This document shows positions 7,922-16,784 of a stretch of DNA of 64,000 nt, piece after piece (position 1 is the stretch's first letter; each line of letters opens with the position of its first letter). The notes under the pieces are model-generated. The model saw only the letters and a program-made list of their open reading frames with translations, was not told where the DNA came from and searched no databases. Source of the stretch: Sphingobacterium mizutaii (lineage in GTDB: Bacteria > Bacteroidota > Bacteroidia > Sphingobacteriales > Sphingobacteriaceae); assembly GCF_900187125.1 (NCBI RefSeq), contig NZ_LT906468.1, positions 4,278,001 to 4,342,000 of the forward strand. The letters are read 5' to 3'. Both the position numbers and the translations under genes were made by a program.

Positions 7922-9895
7922 ATGAACAATACCGAAAATATACAGGCACTGAAAAAAATATCGGACATGGGCAGGCTGATTGCCGTGTCCTTGCTCGTTC
8001 TGCACTTCTACCATGTGGGTTATCACTGGTTCAGCAGGATAGGTATGAGCTGGCCCTTGACCGATAGGATCCTGAACTCCATTGCGGGCACGGGGCTCCT
8101 GGACACCTTTAACCGCTGCAAGTTCTTTTGCCTATTGTTCCTGCTCGTTTCCATGGTGGGAACCAGGGGAAAGAAGGGCACCCGGTTCCATCTTACCGGA
8201 GCATTTGCCTGGCTGCTCTCGGGAATCTGCCTTTTTTTCTCCAGCGGCCTCATTTTCCGCCTGTTAGGTGCCACCCCTGCGGTACTGTCGGTATACTATG
8301 TGCTGAGCACGGCGGGCGTCCTGGCCGTTATCAAAGGGATGACCACCATTGCCCGGATACTCTGGACCGGTCTGTCAGGCCAGGACATATTCAACCTGCG
8401 GAACCAGACCTTTCCCCAACAGGAGGACCTGCTGGAAAACGAATATTCCATCAACCTTCCCTACCAGTACCGTTTAGGTGACCGAAGGAGAACGGGCTGG
8501 ATCAACATAATCAATCCATTCAGGGCGACCCTGGTCCTGGGAAACCCCGGATCGGGCAAATCATATTACGTAATCCGCCATATCATCTCCCAGCACATTA
8601 AAAAAGGTTTTTCCATGCTGGTGTACGACTTTAAGTACGATGATCTCTCCAAAATAGCATACCATCACTGGTTAAGGGGAGGAAAGAAAATGAGCTTCTT
8701 CCGTATTGACTTTGACAACCTCTCCAGGACCCACAGGTGCAATCCCCTGGAACCCTCGGCAATGAGCGACATCACCGATGCAGCGGAATCTGCCAGGACC
8801 ATTCTGTTGGGCCTGAACAGGGAATGGGTAAAGCGGCAGGGTGATTTCTTCGTGGAATCGGCTATCAACCTCTTGACCGCCGTGATCTGGTACCTCAGGT
8901 GCTACCGTAACGGAGAGTTCTGCACCCTTCCGCACGTAATTGAGCTCATGCAGCAGGACTATGACAGGCTGTTCTCCCTGCTGCGGAGCCAAGAGGAGAT
9001 CCAGGTACTGATAAACCCCTTTGTCAATGCCTACCTGAACAATGTCATGGAACAGCTCGAAGGCCAGGTCGCCTCGGCAAAGATCGCCCTGGCCCGACTG
9101 TCCTCGCCCCAGCTCTACTACGTTCTTTCGGGGAACGATTTCAGCCTTGACATCAACAACCCCGAATCGCCAAAGATAGTCTGCATGGGCAACAATCCCC
9201 AGAAGGTCCAGATCTATGGGGCCGTGATATCGCTTTTCGTAAACCGTTTGATCAAGCAGGTCAACAGAAAGGGGATGCTCAAGTGCAGCCTTATCTTCGA
9301 TGAGTTCCCGACCATCTACCTGAACAATATTGATAGCCTGATCGCTACGGCCAGGAGCAACAAAGTGGCCACCAGTCTTTGCGTGCAGGACATTTCCCAG
9401 CTCCGAAAGGACTATGGCAGGGACCAGGCCGACGTCATATTGAACATAGTGGGAAACGTGATCAGCGGACAGGTCTCAGGGGAGACTGCAAAACAGCTTT
9501 CCGAAAGGTTTGGGAAGATCATGCAGGACAGGCAGAGCCTATCGATAAATTCCAGCGACACGTCCATCGGTCTGTCCAGTCAGCTAGATTCGGCAATCCC
9601 ACCATCGGTGATCTCGAGCCTTTCCTCCGGGGAATTTGTGGGAATGGTGGCGGACGAGCCCAAGATGCCGGTGTCCCTCAAGGCCTTCCATGGCAAGATA
9701 ATAAACAACCACCGTGAGATCGCCAGGGAAGAATCCAGTTACCTGGGTGCCCAGGAGCTCACCAGGCCCAACGAAGGGATAGTCTCCAAGAACTATCAGC
9801 AGATCAAACGCGACATCCAGGACATCACATACTCGGAAATGGACAGGCTGATTTCCGATCCCACCACAAGGCACCTGGTCATCTCCGGGAAATGA
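7922..9895 (+). CDS. VirD4/TraG-type coupling protein (MobC)
   Basis: A 657-residue coupling ATPase that delivers the relaxase-DNA complex to the transfer channel. Several membrane helices fill residues about 15-145. Walker A (GNPGSGKS) lies near residue 206 and Walker B (SLIFDEFPTIY) near 457; the segment 'NKVATSLCVQDISQL' after it is typical of TraD/VirD4. Bacteroidota mob modules often call this protein MobC. It begins 19 bases after the relaxase and is the last recognisable gene of the element in this window. The GC content falls sharply after its stop. Confidence 0.9.
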   Translation: MNNTENIQALKKISDMGRLIAVSLLVLHFYHVGYHWFSRIGMSWPLTDRILNSIAGTGLLDTFNRCKFFCLLFLLVSMVGTRGKKGTRFHLTGAFAWLLSGICLFFSSGLIFRLLGATPAVLSVYYVLSTAGVLAVIKGMTTIARILWTGLSGQDIFNLRNQTFPQQEDLLENEYSINLPYQYRLGDRRRTGWINIINPFRATLVLGNPGSGKSYYVIRHIISQHIKKGFSMLVYDFKYDDLSKIAYHHWLRGGKKMSFFRIDFDNLSRTHRCNPLEPSAMSDITDAAESARTILLGLNREWVKRQGDFFVESAINLLTAVIWYLRCYRNGEFCTLPHVIELMQQDYDRLFSLLRSQEEIQVLINPFVNAYLNNVMEQLEGQVASAKIALARLSSPQLYYVLSGNDFSLDINNPESPKIVCMGNNPQKVQIYGAVISLFVNRLIKQVNRKGMLKCSLIFDEFPTIYLNNIDSLIATARSNKVATSLCVQDISQLRKDYGRDQADVILNIVGNVISGQVSGETAKQLSERFGKIMQDRQSLSINSSDTSIGLSSQLDSAIPPSVISSLSSGEFVGMVADEPKMPVSLKAFHGKIINNHREIAREESSYLGAQELTRPNEGIVSKNYQQIKRDIQDITYSEMDRLISDPTTRHLVISGK

Positions 9896-10328
9896 CCCCG
9901 TTACCAGGCCTATATCCCTGTGCACATGCCTGAGAGGCGGCGCTGTCGAAATTCCTGGCAACGGACCGCAAATTGTCGGACCGTTAATGGAAATTATTTC
10001 AATATTCCTTAAATTTAGGTCCAGAAACCTTTATTTACCGGCCATGAGAGAATTCCTTCTGCTTAGCATCCTGTCCTTCCTGTTTTATTCCGATGGGTTT
10101 TCCCAGCGGAATTATATAAATGCTTGATTCCTCTAAAGTACAACAATCTTTCCTAGGTATGACGGATTTTTTTTAGAAAAGAATACCTGTGAAACTACGG
10201 TTTATCCTGAAATTCAAGAAGAAGATTCCTTGATTTTTATGTATAAAGTCGATATCAATTAACTCATTCAAGCCTAACCAACCGTTAGGCTTTTTTACTA
10301 TATTTGATATAACCAAACTATAGAAATT
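9896..10328 (+). pseudogene. Remnant of a small secreted-protein gene at the element boundary
   Basis: No intact gene lies here. An ATG at 10044 opens a 27-residue peptide with a clear signal sequence (MREFLLLSILSFLFYSDG) that hits TGA at 10125. The same frame resumes after two stops, reading 'RYDGFFLEKNTCETTVYPEI' and on to a natural-looking end at TAA 10258-10260. That suggests a secreted-protein gene that has lost its middle or carries nonsense mutations. The region also contains the shift from GC-rich to AT-rich DNA near 10 kb. The call is tentative. Confidence 0.4.
10271..10306 (+). terminator. Terminator hairpin overlapped by a downstream promoter
   Basis: AGCCTAAC at 10271 pairs with GTTAGGCT at 10284-10291 and is followed by a T run. 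TATATTTG at 10299-10306, an exact TAnnTTTG -7 box, follows eight bases after the T run begins and would drive the gene at 10329. Confidence 0.65.
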
Positions 10329-10790
10329 ATGAAAATTGCATTGTCAACATTATTACTTCTATTTTCTCTTTCCTCATTTTCTCAGTTACGTAATACTTCA
10401 TGGGGAATGAAAGCAGAAGAAGTAAAAAAAATAGAAACATCAAAATTAGTCAGAGAATACAACGGAGATTTAACTTACTCACTTGATATAACTGATCTGA
10501 ATTGTGAAATGGAATATATTTTTGCAAAAAACAAACTTGTTGAAATCAAGTACATATTCACTCCTGTCGTAAAGGAAAGGACCAAAGAAAATCAAACAGC
10601 GGTTTGGGTAAAAACTTATAAAAATATACAGCAGAAATATGGAGACCCTACAATTAGGGATAATGAAAAATTATACATTTGGTCTCTAAATGATTTTTCA
10701 ATAAAGGCATCTCATGAAACAAGTAGATATCTAGAAACAGTAACAGTTTCTTACACGCCCCCTTCTCCGACCCAAAAGGATGTTCTATAG
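10329..10790 (+). CDS. Secreted hypothetical protein
   Basis: A 153-residue protein with a signal peptide (KIALSTLLLLFSLSSFSQ, cleavage near residue 20). The mature part starts LRNTSWGMKAEEVKK, the opening seen in a group of small Bacteroidota periplasmic or lipoprotein-like proteins that have 'WGMS..EVK' near the N-terminus. No enzyme motif is visible. The gene stands alone between two identical-looking terminator/promoter units (10271 and 10789), so it is probably its own transcription unit. Its base composition is much more AT-rich than the conjugative block to the left. Confidence 0.6.
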   Translation: MKIALSTLLLLFSLSSFSQLRNTSWGMKAEEVKKIETSKLVREYNGDLTYSLDITDLNCEMEYIFAKNKLVEIKYIFTPVVKERTKENQTAVWVKTYKNIQQKYGDPTIRDNEKLYIWSLNDFSIKASHETSRYLETVTVSYTPPSPTQKDVL

Positions 10791-10834
10791 CCTAACCCAC
10801 CGTTAGGCTTTCTCATTTTCCTTTCCTAACTTTA
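10789..10834 (+). terminator. Terminator hairpin with promoter behind it
   Basis: AGCCTAAC (10789-10796) pairs with GTTAGGCT (10802-10809), then TTTCTC. The stop codon of the upstream gene is inside the left arm. TAACTTTA at 10827-10834 is a good -7 box for the gene at 10875. The same design recurs at 10271 and at 17.3-17.8 kb. Confidence 0.6.
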
Positions 10835-10874
10835 GGTGGCCAAAATGTTTACATTAACGTAAAACCTATAGGAC

Positions 10875-11165
10875 ATGACCAGGAATGATTATATCTATGA
10901 TAAACTTGAACCAGTATTGAAGACATTATTTGATACTTATCATATTAACCACTCCTTTGCAGATGCCAGCGTCCACATTAATGAGGGATGGCCAATTGGC
11001 ACTGATGTATATATCATAAGTGGATTCTTTAAATCAGACCTGTATATCCATAAGATGTACGTTGTAAAAGAAGCCATAAATATGGTTATTGACCGTCAAA
11101 TCGAAAAAGTTACTGAGAGAATTAAGAATGATATTTACAATCGTAATAAACTGGGACTCCAATAA
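10875..11165 (+). CDS. Hypothetical phage-type small protein
   Basis: A 96-residue cytoplasmic protein, acidic at the N-terminus and charged at the C-terminus, with no signal peptide or membrane segment. It is not a family I recognise. It has an ATG start just downstream of a promoter-like box (TAACTTTA at 10827) and ends in AT-rich DNA. Short single-gene units of this kind are typical of the accessory region of prophages in this group, and a lysozyme gene lies 6 kb away, but a phage origin is inference. Confidence 0.5.
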   Translation: MTRNDYIYDKLEPVLKTLFDTYHINHSFADASVHINEGWPIGTDVYIISGFFKSDLYIHKMYVVKEAINMVIDRQIEKVTERIKNDIYNRNKLGLQ

Positions 11166-11197
11166 ATACATCATAGAATTCGATCTATCTTGATTGG

Positions 11198-11518
11198 TTA
11201 GGCTTTTCTCTTAAACTCCCCATTATATCCTTCCAGCTTCTTTAGGATCTCCTGCTGCCTTTGATTGGCTATATCTACCCATCTTGCACACAAGCGTACT
11301 GCATACATAGGGTTAACGATCTTGAATTCCTTGAAGTTATTGACCTTGCCGTCTGAGTGAACTACCTTTTCCCAATTCTCTTCAAATTCGTCCGGAGTAT
11401 AGAATCTCTGGCGCCTCTCATGGAATATCCAGCAACCGTTTACCCTCGCTGTCTTAATGAGAGAGACAACGTCACTGGGAGTTTGCTTGTTCCTGTTTAT
11501 CCATGCTGGTGCTGACAC
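11198..11518 (-). CDS. Hypothetical protein, possible phage gene
   Basis: A 106-residue basic protein with a pattern of aromatic and charged residues (WIFHERRQRFYTPDEFEENW) and no membrane segment. It reads leftward, opposite to its left neighbour and in the same direction as the gene at 11576. I do not recognise a family. The coding appearance (no rare stop-rich stretches, sensible length) supports a real gene. Confidence 0.5.
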   Translation of the reverse strand: MSAPAWINRNKQTPSDVVSLIKTARVNGCWIFHERRQRFYTPDEFEENWEKVVHSDGKVNNFKEFKIVNPMYAVRLCARWVDIANQRQQEILKKLEGYNGEFKRKA

Positions 11519-11575
11519 GGAACAAAATTACTAATATTTTTAGTAAACTCATCAAGCGCATCAACTAAATAAACC

Positions 11576-11752
11576 CTATTTCTTATCTACCACTTCCTGG
11601 ATATCCCCTAAAACGAGGTTTAGGATTATTGGATTATCCTTTAGTACCTTTTCAGCGTATTCGATAGCTTCTTCTTTAGACCTTGTCCTTGCTATCCAAA
11701 CAGCATATCTACTTACAAAAGCCCTTACATCTAATTTTGAATATTCATTCAT
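11576..11752 (-). CDS. Small hypothetical protein
   Basis: A 58-residue protein starting MNEYSKLDVRAFVSRYAV. A start seven codons earlier (11773) is possible, but the ATG at 11752 gives the more usual length. It is helical and soluble, with a charged C-terminus. It lies upstream of the leftward gene at 11198 and may share its transcript. No family is recognised. Confidence 0.45.
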   Translation of the reverse strand: MNEYSKLDVRAFVSRYAVWIARTRSKEEAIEYAEKVLKDNPIILNLVLGDIQEVVDKK

Positions 11753-11850
11753 TTCCTTTATTATATAGAACAATATAAGATAAAATTGTTTCGATTTATT
11801 TTAAATTAATTTATTTCGACACAAATACCTTAATTAATTGTTTATCATAC

Positions 11851-12108
11851 ATGAAAAAGATTCCAATAGATACCATACTCTCAACTGCGAAAAGTTTATT
11901 GCGCGGGGGAATAGAGACCAACAGGAAAAAAATTACTTTCCCTGTTACAATGGAAGGCGAACCCTTCTATTTCCCCAACTCAAATATAAAGGAAATCGAG
12001 GGCGAAATGTGGACCATGTACACCGTGGATGGCAAACAGTGGCTAATAAAAATTGGTGAGGAAGTCCATAATTTGGGTTTGTATCCAGATGTTTATACTG
12101 GCGGATGA
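11851..12108 (+). CDS. Hypothetical small protein
   Basis: An 85-residue soluble protein that begins MKKIPIDTILSTAKSLLRGG. The middle contains a beta-rich stretch (ITFPVTMEGEPFYFP) and 'MWTMYTVDGKQWLIKI'. An ATG earlier in another frame (11838) is rejected as a shadow. The gene is alone and its transcript probably ends at the weak hairpin CTGC/GCAG at 12246-12261, which is followed by seven T. Unknown function. Confidence 0.5.
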   Translation: MKKIPIDTILSTAKSLLRGGIETNRKKITFPVTMEGEPFYFPNSNIKEIEGEMWTMYTVDGKQWLIKIGEEVHNLGLYPDVYTGG

Positions 12109-12245
12109 TTTAATGATTACATAACTAAAGTTTACATCGTCTCATTCACGATGATGAACCAATACTTTCCCCTTCAACACTTAACTATATTCATGTATCT
12201 GAATGATCCCCTAAGACAGAAAAGGGAGTATTTTGAAAGGGGAAT

Positions 12246-12268
12246 CTGCAGATCAACGCAGTTTTTTT
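12246..12268 (+). terminator. Possible rho-independent terminator
   Basis: A short stem CTGC ... GCAG with an 8-base loop is followed immediately by a run of seven T. It is the likely end of the transcript from 11851. The stem is only four pairs, so this is weak. Confidence 0.4.
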
Positions 12269-12346
12269 GTATCGCAACTTTTGGATTTATTAACCATAAT
12301 CAAAATATTCTTGATCGAATAAATCTATAATTGAATATTTGGTTTT

Positions 12347-12568
12347 CTAATCTTTCGACTTTTTAAGAATTTTCAATTCTCTTTCTAAAAGTCGCGGCCA
12401 TTCTTTTAAAGAGTCCTTCATAAACTGTTCTCCCTGTTTTTCACCTAGGAGCTCTGACATTTTATTTGCCTGTGCCTGAAGGTGTTTTAGGAATTTTTTA
12501 TTTGGCTCCTTAAATTGGGTTTTTATTGATATATCCTTTTTATTTTGTTGTCGTTCTTTCTTTTTCAT
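12347..12568 (-). CDS. Small charged hypothetical protein
   Basis: A 73-residue, very lysine-rich protein (MKKKERQQNKKDISIKTQF) with a helical C-terminal half that could form a coiled coil. It has no signal peptide or membrane helix. It may be a small DNA- or RNA-associated protein, but that is only a guess from charge. No partner is evident; both sides are AT-rich non-coding DNA. Confidence 0.45.
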   Translation of the reverse strand: MKKKERQQNKKDISIKTQFKEPNKKFLKHLQAQANKMSELLGEKQGEQFMKDSLKEWPRLLERELKILKKSKD

Positions 12569-12763
12569 ATATAAGCCAAAACTACCTATAAATAATTTAT
12601 CATATATTACAAATACAAATCCAAAACGTGCTTAAACTGCAAAAAGGTTATTGTATGAAGGAAAATATTGCATTGGGGATGTGTCCGAGAGCAGTTCCTG
12701 AAATATTTTTGAATAACTTTTTCACTCTTGATTAACACATACAGCTTGATAGCTTTGTTTTTA

Positions 12764-12792
12764 AAAAAATGGCCTTAACATAAGTTAAAGCC
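12764..12792 (-). terminator. Terminator of the cold-shock gene
   Basis: On the minus strand GGCTTTAAC (12792-12784) pairs with GTTAAGGCC (12779-12771) and is followed by a T run. It lies just downstream of the cold-shock gene stop at 12820, a good rho-independent terminator. Confidence 0.7.
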
Positions 12793-12819
12793 AAACAATT
12801 ATTAACAAATGGAGTATTT

Positions 12820-13011
12820 TTAAGCTACACGAACATTTATGGCGTTCATTCCTTTCTGTCCGCGTTCAACATCAAAAATAACATCGTCATTTTCTCTAAT
12901 GTTTTCCCTTAAGCCCGTACTGTGTACGAAAAGGTCCTGTCCGCCATCATTTGGTGAAATAAACCCAAAACCCTTGGTGTTGTTGAAGAATTTTACTTTT
13001 CCTTCTTGCAT
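12820..13011 (-). CDS. Cold-shock domain protein (CspA family)
   Basis: A 63-residue single cold-shock domain that binds single-stranded RNA/DNA. RNP1 is KGFGFI at residues 13-18 and RNP2 is LFVHST near residues 27-32, both intact. Length and sequence are normal for the family. It would act as an RNA chaperone, often induced by cold. The 5' side is AT-rich and could hold a long leader, a feature known for CspA mRNAs, but a structure was not proven. A terminator follows at 12764-12792. Confidence 0.9.
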   Translation of the reverse strand: MQEGKVKFFNNTKGFGFISPNDGGQDLFVHSTGLRENIRENDDVIFDVERGQKGMNAINVRVA

Positions 13012-13285
13012 TGTAATAAAAATTAATTAAAAAATCTGTTGGGGCCTATGGCCGTTCCTTTTGAAACCTAACGTTTCAATAATCATTCTGTCGACAAGGA
13101 AAGGATGTTTTGTAAAAGAGGTTGAAGGAGTCCAATCTCAAATAGTTTCTGCATCGTTTAGATGGTAACAAATTAGCAGCTGAAAATGCGAAACTAAAAA
13201 AGATAGATTAACTGATCGGTTTCAGAAAGCGTAGGCAGAGCCTGATTATAATCAAAGGTAACAAAAATTAATTATAATCCTAATT

Positions 13286-14347
13286 TTATTTTCGCATTGA
13301 TCTAATAACCTTAAAATGCGAGTTAAATGCCGCCCAAAAAGTTGGGTATTCATTGTATATGATCCCATACTCCTTGCATGTCGTTTTGACGATCCTGTTC
13401 AGTTCAGGATAATGGATATGGCTTATTTTCGGGAAAAGGTGATGCTCTACCTGGAAATTAAGCCCGCCCAACAACCATGTCAGGAATGTACTGTCTGTTG
13501 CAAAGTTCGAAGTCGATTGGAGCTGGTGCACCATCCATTCGTCCTCCACCCTGTGGTTTTCAATGGTCTTGAAATCGGTAATTGACACTACATGGGCAAG
13601 TTGGAAGACCGTAGCCAAACATATCCCACATACCATACTTGCAACCAATAACCCTATGAGAGTAGGTATAAAACCCACAAAGATGATCGGTACAATAATA
13701 AAAACAACTATGTGGAGTAACTTGCTGATCCAGAAAATTACCTTTTCCTTCCTGGGGATCAGAATTTTTGAAGAATGGAGGCTTAATCTTTGCCTAAAAA
13801 ACTTTTCATAATCCTGATAAAAGATCCAAGCAAGATAAGAAATCGAATAGAGCAGAATAAAATAGAGATGCTGAAACCGATGGTGCTTCCTTATGGGCTG
13901 GTCGTGATGGATGCGCATGAATTTGATCTCGATATCATGGTCCTCGCCATCTATATTGGTATAGGTATGATGTGCAATGTTGTGCTTCAGCTTCCAAAGG
14001 TAAATATTGCCTCCCAAAAGGTTCAGGGTGTATGACAGTACGGAATTAATATGCCTGTTTTCTGAAAAGGTATTATGGCCGGCATCATGCATGATGTTAA
14101 ATCCGATTGCGGCCAGATTTACACCCAATAACATGCACAGAATGATCCCTATCAACCAATGTGGCTGGATAAATATCAAAGTTATATATATCACTACTAA
14201 ACTGGAAAGGAGCAGAATCGCTTTAATCGTCAATTTTCTATTGCCTGACTTCTTTAACTTATTCTTAATGAAATATTCGTTGATTTTATTTTTAAGCGTC
14301 CTAGAAAAGGACGTGTTTTCCTTAGAAAATTTTATTTTGGTACTCAT
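13286..14347 (-). CDS. Membrane fatty-acid desaturase (acyl-CoA/acyl-lipid type)
   Basis: A 353-residue di-iron desaturase that inserts a double bond into membrane acyl chains. The three histidine boxes are present: HDAGHNTF near residue 86, HNIAHHTYTN near 122 and QVEHHLF near 306. Four or more hydrophobic helices surround them. The start MSTKIKF at 14347 fits relatives better than the one six codons earlier. It has no operon partner. A desaturase next to a cold-shock gene suggests a membrane-fluidity response, but adjacency alone does not prove a link. Confidence 0.88.
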   Translation of the reverse strand: MSTKIKFSKENTSFSRTLKNKINEYFIKNKLKKSGNRKLTIKAILLLSSLVVIYITLIFIQPHWLIGIILCMLLGVNLAAIGFNIMHDAGHNTFSENRHINSVLSYTLNLLGGNIYLWKLKHNIAHHTYTNIDGEDHDIEIKFMRIHHDQPIRKHHRFQHLYFILLYSISYLAWIFYQDYEKFFRQRLSLHSSKILIPRKEKVIFWISKLLHIVVFIIVPIIFVGFIPTLIGLLVASMVCGICLATVFQLAHVVSITDFKTIENHRVEDEWMVHQLQSTSNFATDSTFLTWLLGGLNFQVEHHLFPKISHIHYPELNRIVKTTCKEYGIIYNEYPTFWAAFNSHFKVIRSMRK

Positions 14348-14365
14348 TCCTCTTGCACAATGCAA

Positions 14366-14989
14366 ATTAGTTCTTATTATCTAAACCAGCATCTAAAATA
14401 AAAAATATTTGATTCCTCCCAAAATTTAATATCTAAATAATAATTACCATAAACTTGACATAGATTTCTAAAACAAGTTCGTACAATCCAAGGATTCCAA
14501 TTGGATTATTAAAAAAGTGGAATAGTATCCCAAACAAAATTATCTTATCGGTTATTTGGACATTGCAAACAATTAATATCTATATTAAAAACCCCAGGCC
14601 GTCTATCTTATTATGGTAGGCGTTTTTTTTATCCAATTCTCCTATTGGTTTGTTCCTATGAAGTAGGGTGCCCGCAATACCCAGGTTTTTGTATTGATAT
14701 TTGCCAGTATTTTCGTAGTTACTGGGGATTTTTTTCAAACTATTATCAATCTCGTATGTTCGATGTATAAGAACAATTAATATAGTGGTTTACTAAATTG
14801 GGATTCCCCGTTTCGTCATGGTCTCGGGGAATTCTTAAGACCATTTTGAAACTCGATTGTTAATTCATCATAATTGGATAAACGAAGGGTAGCATCTGTT
14901 GATATTATAGGTTTAGTATCTTTTATATCCAGTTACCATAAAAAATCCACTCATTCGACAATTTTGAGGGGATTTTTTATTTTTGCCGG
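14366..14989. other. Gene-free stretch with terminator-like hairpins
   Basis: No convincing gene. The stretch contains several strong hairpins: 14599-14622 followed by T8; CCAGTA/TACTGG at 14704-14725 followed by T7; ATTCCCCG/CGGGGAAT at 14813-14832; and AAAATCC-CTCA/TGAG-GGATTTT at 14942-14976 followed by T-rich DNA. A -7-like TATCTTTT at 14917 lies just before the last one, so a short transcript between them is possible. The arrangement resembles the 17.3-17.8 kb array. Confidence 0.5.
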
Positions 14990-15124
14990 ATGACATTAGA
15001 TGAATTAAGGAGAGAATTACTGAACAGGCAATATGAGGACAACATCAGGATAGCTCCGCACATGGTAGTGTGCTATGCCGAGAGGTTCCTGGCAAAACGG
15101 TACAGGGACTGTGACAACTGGTAA
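14990..15124 (+). CDS. Short ORF, possible small protein
   Basis: A 44-residue ORF, MTLDELRRELLNRQYEDN to the end ..RDCDNW, basic and helical. It starts 12 bases after the terminator-like hairpin at 14942 and has no clear ribosome site. The amino-acid composition looks coding, but no family is recognised and it could be a fragment of a larger phage gene. Confidence 0.35.
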   Translation: MTLDELRRELLNRQYEDNIRIAPHMVVCYAERFLAKRYRDCDNW

Positions 15125-15256
15125 AAGGAAATTGAGAAATGCCCAAGCTATGACAGGTTGAATCTCTTTTATGAAACTGTTAAAAATTCTTAAAACACTT
15201 GACCTGAAATCCTACCCTTATTAAATTTGAAAGGAGATTCACCTATCGATATATAT

Positions 15257-15297
15257 TTAAAACATCCCCTGACACCATGTGTCAGGGGATGTTTTAA
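15257..15297. terminator. Strong bidirectional hairpin
   Basis: Perfect inverted repeat: arms of 19 bases (TTAAAACATCCCCTGACAC and its complement) with a 3-base loop, flanked by T-rich and A-rich DNA. It could stop transcripts from either side. A second hairpin follows at about 15338-15373 (ATCCCC/GGGGAT with TTTC run). Confidence 0.7.
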
Positions 15298-15379
15298 CGG
15301 GCTGCTAATTAGTTTTTCCATAAAATTTCATCTCAATATCCCCGATCTTATGTTTAGATTGGGGATTTCTTTTCAATAA

Positions 15380-15405
15380 AAAAGCCACTGGTTAGAGTGG
15401 CTATG
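15380..15405 (-). terminator. Terminator of the 15410 gene
   Basis: On the minus strand AGCCACT pairs with AGTGGCT across a 6-base loop and is followed by a T run. It sits directly after the stop of the leftward gene at 15410. Confidence 0.6.
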
Positions 15406-15409
15406 TTTA

Positions 15410-15695
15410 TCATTTATTTTCCTTATTGGTCATTTTGGTAAAAATTTCATGCAATTCTTTTTGCATTTCATCTGGCATATTGGATGATTTTAAAAAGCCG
15501 AATCCAATACAATAATTAGTCCATTGCAAGAGATAGTGCTTATGCACATTGTCTACTTCACCATCTTTAGAATTTTCATCAAACCAATGTTGGTGCTTTT
15601 TTTTGAAAATCATTAGCCGATTCTTCAAAATGGTTTAAGAAAGTAGCCATATTTTTACCATATAAAGCTTCTTTTAAATCAATTGGATTTTCCAT
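15410..15695 (-). pseudogene. Small hypothetical gene split by a one-base shift
   Basis: The ATG at 15695 opens MENPIDLKEALYGKNMATFL and runs to QKK; the frame then breaks at a run of eight A near 15610 and continues in another frame as HQHWFDENSKDGEVDN to the stop at 15410. The two halves join naturally if one A is removed, giving a soluble protein of about 94 residues. Either the gene is inactivated or the run length is a sequencing error. It is not a family I recognise. Confidence 0.55.
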
Positions 15696-15737
15696 AAATA
15701 TTTAATAATTAGTTTATATAAACATAATTATTTTCTT

Positions 15738-16780
15738 TTAAAACTCCAACAATCTAAGTTTAACACTTACCAACGGCTTCCATTGTCTATCTACCATGTC
15801 ATAATAATAGTTACCACCCAAACGAGTACGCCCAATGGTCACGCCCCCATCTACACCTAAATTCAATCTATCGGTATAGAATCCAGATGCATTGACATCA
15901 ACTTTAACATTATCCTGCTTAGGCTGTATTTTAACCCTTTTGACACCGTTTACAGTTGCCCTTGTGTCAGCTATCCAAAAATCAATATAATGATTCTTGC
16001 GCCCTAAAAACCAATCCTTTTTGTAATATTCTGATAGTTGATTTCTGCATTGTATGAGAAGTTAAATTTCTCTTTGCTTAAGCTTTCCTTTCCTTTGATA
16101 AATTCGATGTGCGCGTATTTGTCTTTATAGTAGAATCCCGTATCTGTTTTGAATGCCGGCAAATCCTTTGCAGAAATTGAAGTATTGTAATGCCTCCATT
16201 CCTTGAACTGTTTTCGCTCTATGCCCAAAAGTTTGGTAACAGTGCCAAGCCTTATCTTTGTGCTGTCATCTAATTCATAGAACGATTGTATAACATTTTC
16301 CTTATCACTAATAATAGCGTGTTCCATTCCGTTTTCATCTATCTTCTTGGTGATCTTTGTCACCTCTGCATTGACGGCCTCTTTAGCTTCTTGAGGTAGT
16401 TCAACTTTAGTTTTACCACTGTTCGGAAACCAAAAAATCATTATGAGAAGGATAACTATTATCCCGTATAAAAAATAATTCCTACATTCTTTTTCATTCA
16501 CTACCTCTCTTTTCAAAGAATCCAAAGCCAAGTCGCGATTTTCAATTTGAGCATTTTTAAACAAGATGGTTTTTGTAAAGTCATCCACTTGAATTTCTAG
16601 TTTTTCAACCCTCTCCCTTAAATACTGCACCTGTTCCTGGCAGTCATCGTTCCTGCTATCCTCTTTAAAGAAAATTCTGTCAATCGCTATGGATAGGATT
16701 GAAGACAGGACAAACACTATAAATACCAATGGACATTTATTCGCTGCCTTAGCTGTTCCTTCATCAACTTTTGGTATCAT
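15738..16780 (-). pseudogene. Phage-type membrane protein gene with a frameshift
   Basis: The ATG at 16780, just after the lysozyme frame, opens MIPKVDEGTAKAANK. A first membrane helix (about residues 15-35), a charged coiled-coil-like segment and a second helix (about 90-108) follow. The frame ends early at 16004, but a neighbouring frame continues from about 16030 as 'YYKKDWFLGRKNHYIDFW' to a stop at 15738. The total length is one base short of a whole number of codons. It would be about 347 residues and may be a holin- or spanin-like partner of the lysozyme, an inference from position and topology. The long open frame to 16882 is rejected because it would overlap the lysozyme end. Confidence 0.6.
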
Positions 16781-16784
16781 CCCC

